Origin: Spongospora subterranea
Taxonomy: Eukaryota > Endomyxa > Phytomyxea > Plasmodiophorida > Plasmodiophoridae
Assembly: GCA_900404475.1 (NCBI GenBank)
Contig: OUQQ01000222.1
Location: 5,156 to 34,342 of the forward strand
Direction of reading: 5' to 3'
DNA length: 29,187 nt
Positions 1-9,249 of the stretch are shown here, in pieces. The position numbers and the translations under genes are program-made. Within the stretch, counting starts at the first letter, position 1. Each line of letters starts with the position of its first letter. The notes under the pieces are model-generated. The model ran no database searches, was not told the origin of the DNA, and saw only the letters and a program-made list of their open reading frames with translations.

Positions 1-345
1 TGGATTTGGTTCTCGCTTATTGATGTTGTTGAGTGACCTGTAATCGACACACAATCTTAGTGAACCATCCTTCTTTTCAACAAAGAGAATCGGCGCTCCG
101 AGCGGGGACTGAGAGTTCCTGATAAAACCTCGCTGCAGATTATCTTGGATGTAGGATTGTAGCACGGGGTCTTCTTTTGCTGATAGAGAATAGCAGGGTT
201 TGTAAGGGAGAGTTCCTGCATCTTCATGCCAGATTGATAGCACAATCGACGCCTGGTCGATGCGGTGGTAGTTTTTCTGCACCTTGCTAGGAGAAAACGT
301 CTGCGAAATCTGAATACTGAGTCGGAACTCAACCGTCAATGTTGA
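1..345 (-). pseudogene. Ty3/Gypsy reverse transcriptase N-terminal fragment, frameshifted, cut by left edge
   Basis: Reading the minus strand from about 345 towards 1 gives the start of a Ty3/Gypsy-type reverse transcriptase. Landmarks in order are [21 protein letters not shown], a [20 protein letters not shown] stretch and [13 protein letters not shown]. The last two correspond to the conserved RT fingers motifs of LTR retrotransposons; the reading frame is open from about 300 to the window edge. Just upstream, near 300-330, the usual 'FxDVF' motif that precedes HRID is visible, but in a different frame (YSDFADVFS followed by a stop). That implies a one-base frameshift, so this copy is not functional as it stands. 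The palm and RNase H domains would lie left of the window. What I see is the motif series; assignment to Ty3/Gypsy rests on established family motifs. Confidence 0.88.
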
Positions 346-384
346 CAGGAACCACAATCTGGATGGGTCAACTTCATCGTCGTC

Positions 385-706
385 TGGCATCAAGATTCCT
401 TTCAGAACCTTCATGGTGTTGTCAAACTCAGTGTCACCAGCGTCGTGTTGAAGACGTTTTTTAACCGTTTTCATTGAAAGCCTTCCTGGGTCGCTGTTAA
501 CATACCAGCATCTGGAAACATGCAAATTTTCAAGTTGGAAATCTGGTTGATGACCCCAGCGCAGATTGGTCTTTTTCAAGCCATCATAGTGCAGGGCGCA
601 GTTGTCGATAAACAAAATCGCTTCACAGAAATGTGAGTTGTTTGAAATATTGTGGCCGCTAGAGGTATTCATTATCACCGCATGCAAGAACGGTTAGGCA
701 TATCCA
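385..706 (-). mobile_element. Protease-to-RT linker region of the Ty3/Gypsy element, with a possible degenerate retropepsin
   Basis: The minus-strand frame continues upstream of the RT fragment without a stop between about 650 and 385. It reads [17 protein letters not shown] near 645-595, then an acidic linker with DDDEVDP. In Ty3/Gypsy polyproteins the aspartic protease (D-S/T-G-A) lies upstream of RT, and here FID-N-C-A sits where that motif is expected. The second copy of this sequence on the plus strand at 842-887 reads FID-I-C-A, so the substitution is shared. The protease call is an inference. The link to the RT fragment by shared strand, order and spacing is direct. The 5' end of this copy is the tip of the palindrome at 569-908. 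Confidence 0.5.
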
Positions 707-908
707 CACGGCTCGATTGATAGTGGATTTTCAATGCGCCTTGGGTGCTAAAAATATTGTGGATATGCCAAACGTTCTTGCATTCGGTGATAATGATTAC
801 TACTATTTTCTAGCGGCCACAATGTTTTCAAACCAACTTACATTTCTGTGGAGCGATTTTCATTGACATCTGCGCACTGCATTATGATCGCTAGTTGAAA
901 ATGGCCCA
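569..908. repeat. Large imperfect inverted repeat (foldback 1) made of retroelement coding sequence
   Basis: The left arm (about 569-706) and the right arm (about 758-908) are reverse complements of each other, with roughly 75-80% identity by eye and a loop of about 50 nt. The best-conserved blocks include ATTGTGGCCGCTAGA, the segment around CATTATCACCG, and GCATATCC at the loop edge. Both arms carry the same protein-coding stretch: [16 protein letters not shown] on minus in the left arm, FCGAIFIDICALHYD on plus in the right arm. The structure is therefore two head-to-head pieces of one retroelement family. Indels of 3 nt and about 7 nt separate the arms, so the duplication is old. Confidence 0.85.
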
Positions 909-1182
909 AAATCCTGATATGGCTTTTATATGTTGAAAAAATTCAAAAAGTTTGAAGCGATCTAACTGAGTCAGATGATGTCAAAATTTGATAAGCCTAT
1001 CAATGTTGTTTCTTCCATTGTAGTGAGCTGTTAAATGCATATTGGAGTTTGATAAACGTCTTTGGAAGTTCAAACTGGCCATCGATCGGTGGATACTCTT
1101 CAGCCACTTGCATGGCCCTTAGATGGATCCTGTGCGATAATAGGTTGAGTGAAATAATTGCACTACGTAAAATATTATCACT

Positions 1183-1450
1183 TCACATACCAACCGTAAA
1201 ACTCGAGACCACTAAACAGGAATCCCCGTCCTCGAGATGGTGTTCCTCATGTAATTCCTCAAACTCTGCTATTTTTCTTCGATTGGCAGTAACAGCGACT
1301 GCCGTTTGTCCCTTGGACGAAATCGACGTGCCTTGCGCAAAGCCGAACTTCGATGATCCTGTAGCTGCAATTTCGACCATCGCCAAGTGATATCCTCGAT
1401 CGGTGCGGAACGATAGAGGATAGCGCTGGACCAGAAGGTTTCCCGAGTCT
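1183..1450 (-). other. Exon-like minus-strand ORF resembling the first RNase PH domain of PNPase
   Basis: The minus strand is open from about 1450 to 1183. It contains a segment reading GFAQGTSISSKGQTAVAVTA, preceded by MVEIAATGSSKF. The spacing of Gly, Ala, Gly, then G-x-T-A-V-x-V-T-A is that of the N-terminal RNase PH fold of polynucleotide phosphorylases (G-x-A-x-G-x(6)-G-x-T-A-V-x-V-T-A). The expected next motif (LVVDYRxK) is at best vaguely present as LVVSSFTVG before a stop, and no downstream PNPase domains are visible before the retroelement at 908. It could be a decayed exon, a first exon with the rest lost, or chance. The opposite strand is also open (1049-1390, 113 codons). Confidence 0.22.
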
Positions 1451-1459
1451 GGTAATCAC

Positions 1460-2447
1460 ACTGTGTAGCCGAATGCAGCTAGTGCATTCAACCCGCTGAT
1501 ATACAAACGGAGCCCTTTCAACCCTTCAAATCTCCAGGTCTTCGACATCATTATTTTGACCAGCACTTCCAAACAGGTTCTGATTGAGGATCTTGACCTT
1601 AGGGGTCGATTCATTCGTCTGGTTGTCTTCCGATCTGTCTCGGGAAAGCTAGACACCGTTTCGCTTCCTATGCGTTGCTTGATGTCTACGATGATCGAGA
1701 AATCGATCAATTACGGTTTGTACCAGAACACGATTGTCGGGAATATGGATCTCTGTTCGTCGGATTCGGCGGGCGAATGATGCCTTGGAATGGATCTGAA
1801 GCAGGATGACCAACAAAATTTCTTGCTCAGGGACCTCGACCAGCTGGAATGTGTGCATAAGTTCTACAAAATCACTAGAGGTGTGTCCAATGGACAAGTA
1901 TTTGTAGCTGTCATTTCGCGATACGTAAAAGACCAAGAGTCGGCCAACGGTAATGTCAATTTGACCCATTTGTGGCAGGCCATGACAGTGATAAGCGCAG
2001 CCCGTCATGTCATGCCCAACTGTGTGGCGCTTCTTGACTGGGGATTATCAATCTGTTTTGTTGTGATCCTGTCGGGGGTTTCCGCAGTTGATTTCGAAAC
2101 TAGGGAGTCGATTACGCCTCAAAACCATGGTTGGATGGCAATACGATGTCCAGGTACTGTTCCATTCCTGTTGAAGATTACGCTGCCCGTCCTCACAATC
2201 GATCACCGATTGAGGATCGTCATCTTCCCGCATCGTCCCCTCACCTTCCCTTTTCTGCCTTATCCAGGCAATCCATTCCTGACGTGGAGACACCGGCCCC
2301 TGTAAGATATTCTACTAATCATGACTGTTTTTGGGCCTACAGGCTTTTTTTTTTTATCAATTTCTTCTTTCGACTCAGATACTTTGTCGACTCTTTGGCG
2401 ACGATTGACGATTAGGAGGTGCTGAAGTTCAGGGGCTGTAGTCAGAT
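1460..2447. other. Stretch with competing open frames; no gene identified
   Basis: Between the possible PNPase-like exon and the kinase gene both strands stay open for long runs. On plus, 1790-2045 is open and protein-like, and a second plus frame at about 2113-2301 ends exactly at a consensus splice donor (GTAAGA at 2302). On minus, a 119-codon frame covers 1649-2008. I recognise no family in any of them. The donor at 2302 favours a plus-strand gene whose later exons are unclear; they could be 5' exons of the kinase gene downstream. A T-rich tract lies at 2343-2355. Confidence 0.3.
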
Positions 2448-4144
2448 ATGTCCCCTTTTTTTGCCAAGCTGTGGCGCTGGCTGTCGGCACTGTTCGCTCA
2501 GCGACCCATTTACCGACTTCAAAGGCAGACTGTCAAATTCATCAATCCGATTGCTGAAGGAGGTTTCGCGTTCGTCGACCTCGTTGAGAACTGTCAGACC
2601 CGGTAATTGATTTGATTCGCTTCGAAACTGTTTACAGTATCATATTGAGTTGGTTACTGGTTTTTTGAATTGTCGTCATCCGCCTTACCGTTGCCACGTC
2701 GTTATTCTGTGTGGGCAATTGGTTGGATTCTCTGGCGATTTTTATCAGCAGCGCGATTCGATTGGACTACTGTCGAAAATTTGCCATACTAATGGCTTCC
2801 ATCGGATTGCTGATTTTGTTTTCAGGCAGCGTTTCGCATTGAAGCGTATCTTATGCGGGTCCGAGGATCAGTTGAAAGTGGCTCGCGAGGAAGTCTCTCT
2901 TCTTTCTCGAATGCGCCATCCCAACATCATTCAATTGGTTGATTCCTCAGAATTTCGTGATGGAAACAGTGGTCAGACTTCGGTGCTCTTGTTGACGTCA
3001 TTACACTCTAAAGGTGAGGATAAATCTGCCTTACATTCGCGCCAGCCACGTTTTGTCAAATTTGACGACCACTTTTCGTCAGCGCCTTCATATCTCTGCA
3101 TGCGTTTTACGTCAAATCTGTGATTTGTTGTTCAATTATTGTTGAAAATTAGAGTTTTCACTTTTTGATCCTGATATTGTGCTCACATTGTCAATTTTTA
3201 TCACGACCATTGTCGCAGTTGATCACGGTCAATCGGTTCTAAGCTTTGTCAACAGGTAGTTTATTATCGGATTTGGCCCATCGGAAGACGGCATGCCAAT
3301 GGTATACAGAGCGCGAGCTGCTTCGCGTGTTTCTGGCCATTTGCCAAGGCGTCTCCTATCTTCATTATGAGCTTCAGCCCCCTGTCGCCCATCGCGATAT
3401 CAAGGTCTGTTGATCTCTCATTTTCGGCATTCTTTAGTTTCATTTTTTTTCTTTTCCAATAATATTTGTTTTGTGGTTTGGCCATTTTCCGTGTCAGTCG
3501 TTATTTGTTCCTTCATGCGCTGAAATACCCTGTTTTTCAGCCTGGTAATGTTTTGCTGGACGATAAGGTTGGCGCGGTGCTGACCGATTTCGGTTCGGCG
3601 TCTGCCCCGAGCGTTTCGGTCTCGTCTCGTTCAGATGCCACACGCTTGCAAGAAGATGCATCCAGACATTCCACCATAACATATCGTGCACCAGAGCTCA
3701 TTCATGTTAAAGCCAACTCGGTGATCACCCCCAAAACTGACGTTTGGTCATTAGGTATTCATTCGCTATCTGTTAGTGTTCAACGTTCACCAATTTTTTT
3801 CAGTCATCAACTGTTTTTTTCAATTGTTGTGCTGTTTGGGCGCCTGAGTCTTTATCCACATTGCATTTAATGTAGCGTTTTCAGGTTGTTTGTTGTATGC
3901 GATGTGCTATGGCATATCGCCACTCGATGAAGTTCTTGAATCAGGCGGCAGTATTGCCTTGGCCGTCGTAGACCTGCACGTACGACATTCTCCGATCGGG
4001 CGGTATTCTCCGGCCGTTCATTCCCTGATTGACTCAATGCTGCAGTGCAACCCCAAGGATCGCCCATCAGTTAAGCAGCTGGTTAAATCAGTATCTGCTG
4101 CTTTGGCCAACGCTCAAGACAGCGTAACTCTCATTGTGGATTAG
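2448..4144 (+). CDS. STK16: STK16-like (NAK family) serine/threonine kinase, five exons
   Basis: The spliced frame encodes 321 residues from exons 2448-2602, 2826-3013, 3256-3404, 3541-3754 and 3885-4144. All introns are GT..AG and all phases agree. Human STK16 has 305 residues. Domain order: Gly-loop IAEGGFAFVDLVE (36-47), ATP lysine in FALKRIL (Lys58), alpha-C glutamate at about 73-74, catalytic loop HRDIKPGN (160-167, Asp162), DFGSA (180-184), APE (214-216) and TDVWSLG. The GGF-x-x-V-D-L-V-E loop and FALKRILC match STK16 within the NAK family, whose members act in membrane trafficking and the secretory pathway. Human STK16 begins with an N-myristoylation/palmitoylation signal. This model begins MSPFFAKLWRWLSALF with no Gly2, so it either attaches to membranes differently or an upstream exon is missing. 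An in-frame TAG lies just before the ATG, with acceptor-like CAG sites 3-5 nt upstream. Confidence 0.93.
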
Positions 4145-4269
4145 CCCTCATCATCATAATTGTCAAAACATATTTGTATACACATTTTTTAGAGCATGTA
4201 CTGAATCTATTGGTTTTCAATATGTGTCAATATGTGTTTTACCATAATCGGTCAGAGGATTCGCTCGCA

Positions 4270-4612
4270 CGAACCACCGTATACCCTGTTGAACAACAAT
4301 AAACCGTTGAAAGGTCTTCTCACTATATCGGTAGATGCCTCTTGTCCGACAACACCTGCACTCCTCTTCGACGATATAAGCAAGGCCTTGTCAATGTTGG
4401 CATATGCCAAGTTTAACAATAACAGCCTTGTTTGACGTCGTTCGGTAGCATTTGCAGCTGCTTAGTTTTTGAGATATAGGTTCATACCGCATCCCAGCCA
4501 ACGGGTTTCCTCGGAATTTGAATGTCGCCCGTTTGCCCATTAACAGCAATGTGCGACGTTTTGTTGTTTTGACCTGAATCGAATTGCTGGGAACATAATT
4601 ATTTTTGAGCAC
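4270..4612 (-). pseudogene. Degenerate retroelement-like minus-strand coding fragment
   Basis: A minus-strand frame (4612-4391) reads through VPSNSIQVKTTKRRTLLLMG and RYEPISQKL to SNKAVIVKL, then hits a stop. A neighbouring frame continues with NIDKALLISSKRSAGVVG to about 4300. The pattern of a hydrophobic-basic stretch followed by 'VxVxLxNxxDK' is typical of the region between protease and RT in LTR retroelement polyproteins, and the copy appears frameshifted. No catalytic motif is present, so the assignment is weak. A plus-strand AATAAA at 4298-4303 lies 154 nt past the kinase stop and could serve as its polyadenylation signal. Confidence 0.25.
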
Positions 4613-5908
4613 AATGCTTGAATCGGTGCGATGACCACCTGGTTTCGCCTTCGGCTGATCAGGCCACAGCGCCGGTTGCCGTCCTTCTCATCGGTGGTTT
4701 GAACGGTAAGGACGTCCCTTTGTAAGTCCGTTTTCGACTTAACGAGGGTCTCTTCTCAATCGTAGATTCAGGGACGAATGCCTGTTTCACCCGATGAGGA
4801 ATTTGCAGGTGCTGGAGCGATTGAAATATCCCTGTAGCTTGTTCGCGTAAGAATTTGGGATTATATCAATTTCAATAATCTTTTCAATTCTCGAGACGCA
4901 AAATTTTGATTTAAATCCGACTTTCTGGAGCCTTTCAGATTATTTGCAACCTCTGTAATTTGAGTTGCCGTTCGCGCTCAGAAGTCATATTGAGGTATCG
5001 CATTTTTGCCTTTCATCTGAATTGCCCTCGCTGGTTTCTTTGGAGCAATGATTGATCGCGTCCCATAAGGTGCGACCTTAATGTGCTGTGATTTTCACCG
5101 GTTCAAAAAATGTTTTGAATCAAGTTCCACTGTTCGTGTGCATGAAGTGCCCATACAGTACCAGATGTCATCTTTTTTGGTTGTTTTGTCAAGCATCCAG
5201 TTCCTATCTCTGAGTTTATATATCAGGTTTGAGCGAATCATAGCTCTAGGATAGCCAGCTGTCAAAAGATTCTTCTTTAACAAGAATATGTCACTGTATA
5301 ACGGCGATGTAATAAAGGCCTATCGTCAGTGGTTGTTTGGCCATTGAAGAGTTAAATTTCTATTGCTGCTAAGATTAAATTTGCATATCCTGATGCGTTT
5401 CCGCCCATTGCTGCACCTTTTATCTGGTGGTACAATTTTCCTTGAAATTCAAAGATATTGGTTATTAGTACCCAGTGCAAGAGGTCGAGGATGAGGTTGA
5501 TATCACCTTTCTTAACGGTCTTTCAACTACTGTTTTCGATGTATAGAGTGCGGTGTCATCAATTGTGGCCAATTGAACACAGCCTTTATCGAATTTGGTC
5601 ACCTCTAATTCTTTGATCAGCAAGAGCCTATCAGTGATTACCCGGTCTGACTTCGCAAACAGCGCAAATAGCTGTTTGTGAAGGCATTTGGCTACATTTG
5701 TTGTGAACTATGACTATGAATATTGGGCCGAATTTCAATTGGGGGTTTATCAACTTTTCGTAGGATTGCGGATCCCTGATTTTTTATTCAGGGAAGGCGA
5801 ACTATCGCTTGAATATGTTGTAAATATCATTCGGAATGTGAATATTTCCGATTAAGTTTTGAAGAGCCATGATTGACCTGTTTAGTCTTCGGGCCCTGTT
5901 TCAAATTG
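4613..5908. other. Gene-poor, probably decayed repeat DNA
   Basis: I see no convincing gene here. Short minus-strand frames (for example 5283-5095) are interrupted every 30-60 codons in all frames. The strand and context between retroelement-like pieces suggest old transposon sequence, but no RT, integrase or protease motif survives. A small hairpin (CCCTGATTTTTTATTCAGGG) lies at about 5775-5795. Confidence 0.4.
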
Positions 5909-6430
5909 TCAATTGCCTTTTGGTCTGAGCCTTATGAACAAACCATTTAGAAACGGGGACAGAGGCCAATACGTCCAAAAATGTACTGACTGTATCACAC
6001 CACCAACCTTATCTGGGCACTGATTTTTCGCCAATAAATTCCTCGATAGTTTGTTGATGCCATTTGGAGATATTGTATTTTTGAATGAACTATTGCGCTG
6101 ATCCAATTCTTCCAAAATAGCGTCAAGCAGAACAAAGGTGCCTTTTCCCAAACTGCGGCTTGAACAGGTTTTGGGTTCTGGTTGGAGTTGTGGTCCAAAA
6201 AAATTTGTTTGTCCACGAGTTTTGGTAGAGGGGAGGTCTTCTTTCCCGTTTTCTATATCCTGCTCAGTGTCTGCTGAGCCAAGATGGGCGATCGTCTGTT
6301 GAGTCGAATCAAATGGCTTGAGGACGGCCCTTGCCATCGGTATGATGGCGTTGCAGGCCGTGTTTCGAAGAGCACAGCTCTCAACATAACGACTGTTCGC
6401 TCCATTTGCACCCGCACCGATACCAAGCAT
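5909..6430 (-). CDS. Anonymous 173-codon ORF overlapping foldback 2
   Basis: This is the longest uninterrupted minus-strand frame in the 4-7 kb region. I do not recognise its product. The N-terminal third is polar (GANGANSRYVESC, then STQQTIAHLGSADTEQDIEN). The C-terminal part has no transmembrane segment or catalytic motif that I can identify. The opposite arm of the palindrome (6441-6695, plus strand) encodes a recognisably similar stretch (GADGASRRYIKSC, then SANTEQNMED) across two frames. The sequence was therefore probably coding before duplication, most likely as part of a mobile element. The start codon lies inside the palindrome loop, so the true N-terminus is doubtful. Confidence 0.35.
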   Translation of the reverse strand: MLGIGAGANGANSRYVESCALRNTACNAIIPMARAVLKPFDSTQQTIAHLGSADTEQDIENGKEDLPSTKTRGQTNFFGPQLQPEPKTCSSRSLGKGTFVLLDAILEELDQRNSSFKNTISPNGINKLSRNLLAKNQCPDKVGGVIQSVHFWTYWPLSPFLNGLFIRLRPKGN

Positions 6431-6695
6431 TGTGCTTCGAGGTGCAGACGGAGCGAGCCGACGATATATTAAAAGCTGTGCCGTCGTTTCTTCAGGACAC
6501 GGCCTGCCTCATTGTCAACGCCATCAAACGATGCATGGGCCGTCCTAAACTCGATATATCCGACTGAAACGAACGCCCATCTTACCTCAGCAAACACTGA
6601 GCAGAATATGGAAGACGTGAAAGAAACCCCCCCCCCCCTTCTACCAAAACGTCGTGGACAAACAATCTCTTTTGAATTACTACTCCAAACACAGT
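6176..6695. repeat. Large imperfect inverted repeat (foldback 2)
   Basis: The left arm (about 6176-6411) and right arm (about 6441-6695) are reverse complements with roughly 75% identity and a loop of only about 30 nt. Matching blocks from loop outwards: GGTGCAAATGGAGCGAAC against GGTGCAGACGGAGCGAGC, GAGCTGTG against AAAGCTGTG, ACACGGCCTGC in both arms, CGCCCATCTT in both, GCAGACACTGAGCAG against GCAAACACTGAGCAG, and CTCGTGGACAAACAA against GTCGTGGACAAACAA. Small indels break the arms, so they have diverged for a long time. The right arm contains a run of 12 C at 6627-6638. Confidence 0.88.
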
Positions 6696-6792
6696 TTGTT
6701 TTGTTCTCACACTATTTTGTTATTGTGATTTATATGTAATCCAGGGCTGACAAATGTATTGTATATGCGGCGTAAAGGGTCAATCCCACGAT

Positions 6793-7029
6793 CTATTTGA
6801 CTGTTGATGGTTCTGTTGCGTAATCTGGAGGATGAATTACAATGAGTTGTTCGGCGGAGGCAGCCAGATTATTCGCTAAGGCAATATCTCGAAATAATTG
6901 ATCGCATTCAATGGGGGCGAAAGAATGAAGAAAGAAGACGTCCTTGATCATCGGGAGAAATAACATCATGAAGACGCTTATGGACACCTGAATTGAGCAT
7001 TCGCAAAAAGTCCCATATTCTTTCATCAT
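6793..7029 (-). other. Anonymous minus-strand ORF, possible terminal exon
   Basis: A 78-codon frame has a hydrophobic first half (SIQVSISVFMMLFLPMI) and a soluble, evenly composed end (ANNLAASAEQLIVIHPPDY). It is not recognised. It could be the last coding exon of a gene starting further right on the minus strand, or chance. It faces the plus-strand ORF at 7060, from which it is separated by 30 nt. Confidence 0.2.
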
Positions 7030-7059
7030 AAATTCTTCACGACACCCGACAGGCTAAAC

Positions 7060-7350
7060 ATGTCGAACTACCAATCCATTCCAAATGGACCTCTTTTAGC
7101 TGCTTTGGTCTTTTTCACAGCTGTCGCAGTAATTCCATCCAGTGACCGAAAAACATCGTCTTTTGCAGGGCGTTTGGTGAAAATCCATTCAACTGAGAGA
7201 ATTCTTAGCTTAGGCACAATGCAAATAGAAGAATTAGACATTCGTAATTTCGTGAATAATCAAGCGCAACGGAATTCAGAAAGCGCATGCAATCGCAACG
7301 CGCACGACTTTCTAGTTTTCTCTGAGATTTCTGACACGAAGGGTATCTAG
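7060..7350 (+). CDS. Hypothetical 96-residue protein with N-terminal hydrophobic segment
   Basis: This ORF starts MSNYQSIPNGPLLAALVFFTAVAVIPSSDRKT when read in order, so an uncleaved signal anchor or signal peptide at about residues 10-27 is followed by a polar tail with one cysteine. No family is recognised and no splice sites are needed. The region around it is AT-rich with no other open frame on this strand. It may be a small secreted or membrane protein, or a chance ORF. Confidence 0.25.
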   Translation: MSNYQSIPNGPLLAALVFFTAVAVIPSSDRKTSSFAGRLVKIHSTERILSLGTMQIEELDIRNFVNNQAQRNSESACNRNAHDFLVFSEISDTKGI

Positions 7351-7761
7351 ATCAGATTTTTCAATGAACACACAGCAAACGTGTAAGAATAATTACGTTG
7401 AATTAGCATGAGAAGGCAACCGAAACAATATTCAAAAAAATTAATCTCCATGATTCGATTAATTGTCCACTAATGTACAGAATTGTAACCACCGAAAAAA
7501 ATACTCAATATAGAAATGTCATTGTATTTCAGACCGTCAAAACATTCTTATTTGACCATTATCGAAATTGGCAAAAATGACGATCGATTGTCATGGTTCA
7601 ACACAACAAGCCAAATTGCTTCAACAAACACATTCGCGCAAAATGCCATTCAAAAAGGGCGATTTGAAATATGATTTCCACAACGGTGCACTCTTGTACG
7701 CAACAGAATTAAGCAAATGAAAGTTGGCGATAATAAGTTAAGAAAACAATTCGAATCACAA
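7351..7761. other. AT-rich intergenic sequence
   Basis: No gene, repeat or clear signal is visible. Stops are dense in all plus frames. A minus-strand frame (7841-7650) with a hydrophobic segment overlaps the 3' end of the neighbouring Cys-rich ORF and could be its alternative C-terminus if an intron uses the GTGATA site near 7805. Confidence 0.4.
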
Positions 7762-8144
7762 TTACTCAACGACATAAACAGTAGCAGTACCGCTCGTATC
7801 ACCTTTGTCTGCGGTGTTGGAAAAAACGGATGGATGATCACGACGTGGAAGAGAGCATGGTGGCCGGCATGCCTGTTCGGCTAGGGTCAGATTCGCTGGG
7901 TTGCCCAGCAAAAATTCGAGAGTATTTCCGAATGGACAGGTCTTAGCCATGACTGATGCAAAGCAGTGAAAACGGACGAAATCAAGTTGGGCGACGGCAC
8001 AACAGTGTGGGACCTGGGAATCATCGTCGAACGGACATGTTTGTAGGGCGCGCGGAGCCTTGTTCAAGTGAAATCGCAGCTCAAAACCGTCTAATTTCGA
8101 AGCACATTGAAAACATGTTGTGTCGTTGTGACCAGCTGAATTAG
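7762..8144 (-). CDS. Cys-rich extracellular-type protein exon, Ly6/PSI-like spacing
   Basis: The minus-strand frame begins after an acceptor-like AATTCAG at about 8145 and ends at a stop at 7762. It encodes a Cys-rich segment starting TTCFQCASKLDGFELRFHL. It continues with TCPFDDD, HCCAVAQLDF, FHCFAS, TCPFGN and ACRPPCSLPRR, giving at least ten cysteines in about 100 residues. The CxxC start and paired cysteines are reminiscent of Ly6/uPAR or PSI modules, but I cannot align it to either. Expected function would be extracellular, probably disulphide-bonded. The signal peptide, if any, must be in an upstream exon. The preceding gene ends at 8327 on the same strand. Confidence 0.4.
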
Positions 8145-8322
8145 TTTGATGATTCGTTTGATTACGCTTCACATCGAATTTTTCAGCGTTGAGTTCTGCA
8201 ATTAACTAATGTAGATGTACTGATGACTCAAATGGGATATTACAAGGGTTGTCTTTCGTTTGATGAACAACAACCTTCGGCAGAATAGATTCGCGATGCC
8301 ATAAACGGTGTTTACATTGTGA

Positions 8323-8328
8323 TTTATT
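8323..8328 (-). promoter_or_regulatory. Polyadenylation signal AATAAA overlapping the stop codon
   Basis: The minus strand reads CACTAATAAATC: the TAA stop of the TM exon and the AATAAA hexamer share bases. A very short 3' UTR is implied, as for the ARS2 gene in this window. Confidence 0.5.
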
Positions 8329-8451
8329 AGTGATGTGGATGATTGAAGATGTTTGATAAAGCCACCAATAGAAAAAAAGCGAAAACAGCGATTAGAATGA
8401 GAATAAATAAGCCAACAACAACAGCGACATTACACCCAACAGATATAGGTC
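8327..8451 (-). CDS. Terminal exon encoding a C-terminal transmembrane segment
   Basis: After the acceptor TATTCAG at 8452-8458 the minus strand reads PISVGCNVAVVVGLFILI, then LIAVFAFFLLVALSNIFNHPHH and a stop at 8329-8327. This is one strongly hydrophobic helix with a 7-10 residue tail, typical of a type I or tail-anchored membrane protein. The stop codon overlaps an AATAAA signal (8323-8328 on minus), which supports this as a true gene end. It needs phase 1 from the preceding exon. Candidate upstream exons lie between 8475 and 9200, but I could not build a single consistent frame. An alternative frame of this exon is also hydrophobic but shorter. Confidence 0.5.
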
Positions 8452-9200
8452 CTGAATAGCACACAGATGTTAGAATGTATTTGAAGTGGACGCGCAGAAA
8501 ATCGAGACGCGTCTCTCGAAAACTTCAATCCAAGTTGGGCACTGATTGAACAAACGCATCAAAACGAATTTATCGTCCAATACTGACTTGGCGGGGTTGT
8601 TGGAATATCAACATCAGTCGAACGCATCTGAGAGTCGATCCGGTTGCCCGAGTCCAAAGCGTGGCGATCTGAAAACTGCAATTCAAAAATATGATCATGA
8701 GGGCAACAAGTTCGATAACCTGTTTTTATACCGATAGACGGATTGCCGAAAACATCAGTCGCTAAATAAGGAAACACAATTTCAGTAAAAGGAAAAACAG
8801 CTCTGAAAATCTTGATAAATGTTGAAACAAGAGCAACGTCGAGGAACCCGTGAATGATATAGATATCGAAAGGAAAGTCCATTCCATTAGTACCATATGA
8901 GAGCGGGATATCAATAAACAGCGACGGGGAATGAATATTCTGGGAACTGGTGGTAGCAGGTGGTGAATGACCAGCATGTTGAGGCAAGCGTTTCGGGTCT
9001 TGGACAAAAATGATGAGCTGCAAATTCTTCACATAGAAATACAGACACTGTACCGTCTTTGTGGGCATATGAAACCACGACGAGAGCGGCGGATGATACG
9101 GCCAACAATAACCACAGACAATGCGACATTGACAACACGAACGATATGGAACTGAATCGACTAAAAGAACGAGGGTCCACGTCGTAATCCGGACTCCAGT
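8452..9200 (-). other. Candidate upstream exons of the membrane-protein gene, product unknown
   Basis: The minus strand holds exon-like pieces with short-intron splice signals. GT..AG pairs of 44 nt (8720-8677), 46 nt (8591-8546) and 57 nt (8508-8452) are in the size range of the well-supported ARS2 introns. One frame near 9128-9060 reads MSHCLWLLLAVSSAALVVV, a plausible signal peptide. Another (8900-8560) is open for over 100 codons with DFPFDIYIIHGFLDVALVST. The pieces do not join in one phase without further assumptions, so I give no protein. Together with the terminal TM exon they suggest a signal peptide-ectodomain-TM architecture. Confidence 0.3.
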
Positions 9201-9249
9201 CAGATGAGATGCAGTTGCGGACATTTCATGACGGGACTGTCGTACAGTC

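Noticed and set aside
569..908. Palindrome as a whole-genome-amplification or assembly artefact
   Set aside because: The arms differ at many positions and by indels, which an artefactual fold-back copy would not. It still cannot be excluded without long reads.
1049..1390. 113-codon plus-strand ORF as a gene
   Set aside because: Cys/Ser-rich with no motif; the opposite strand carries the more family-like sequence.
8546..9155. Plexin-domain-containing (PLXDC) protein suggested by DFPF and LSDAF strings plus a TM exon
   Set aside because: The strings occur in different frames and the intervening conserved motifs of the family are missing.
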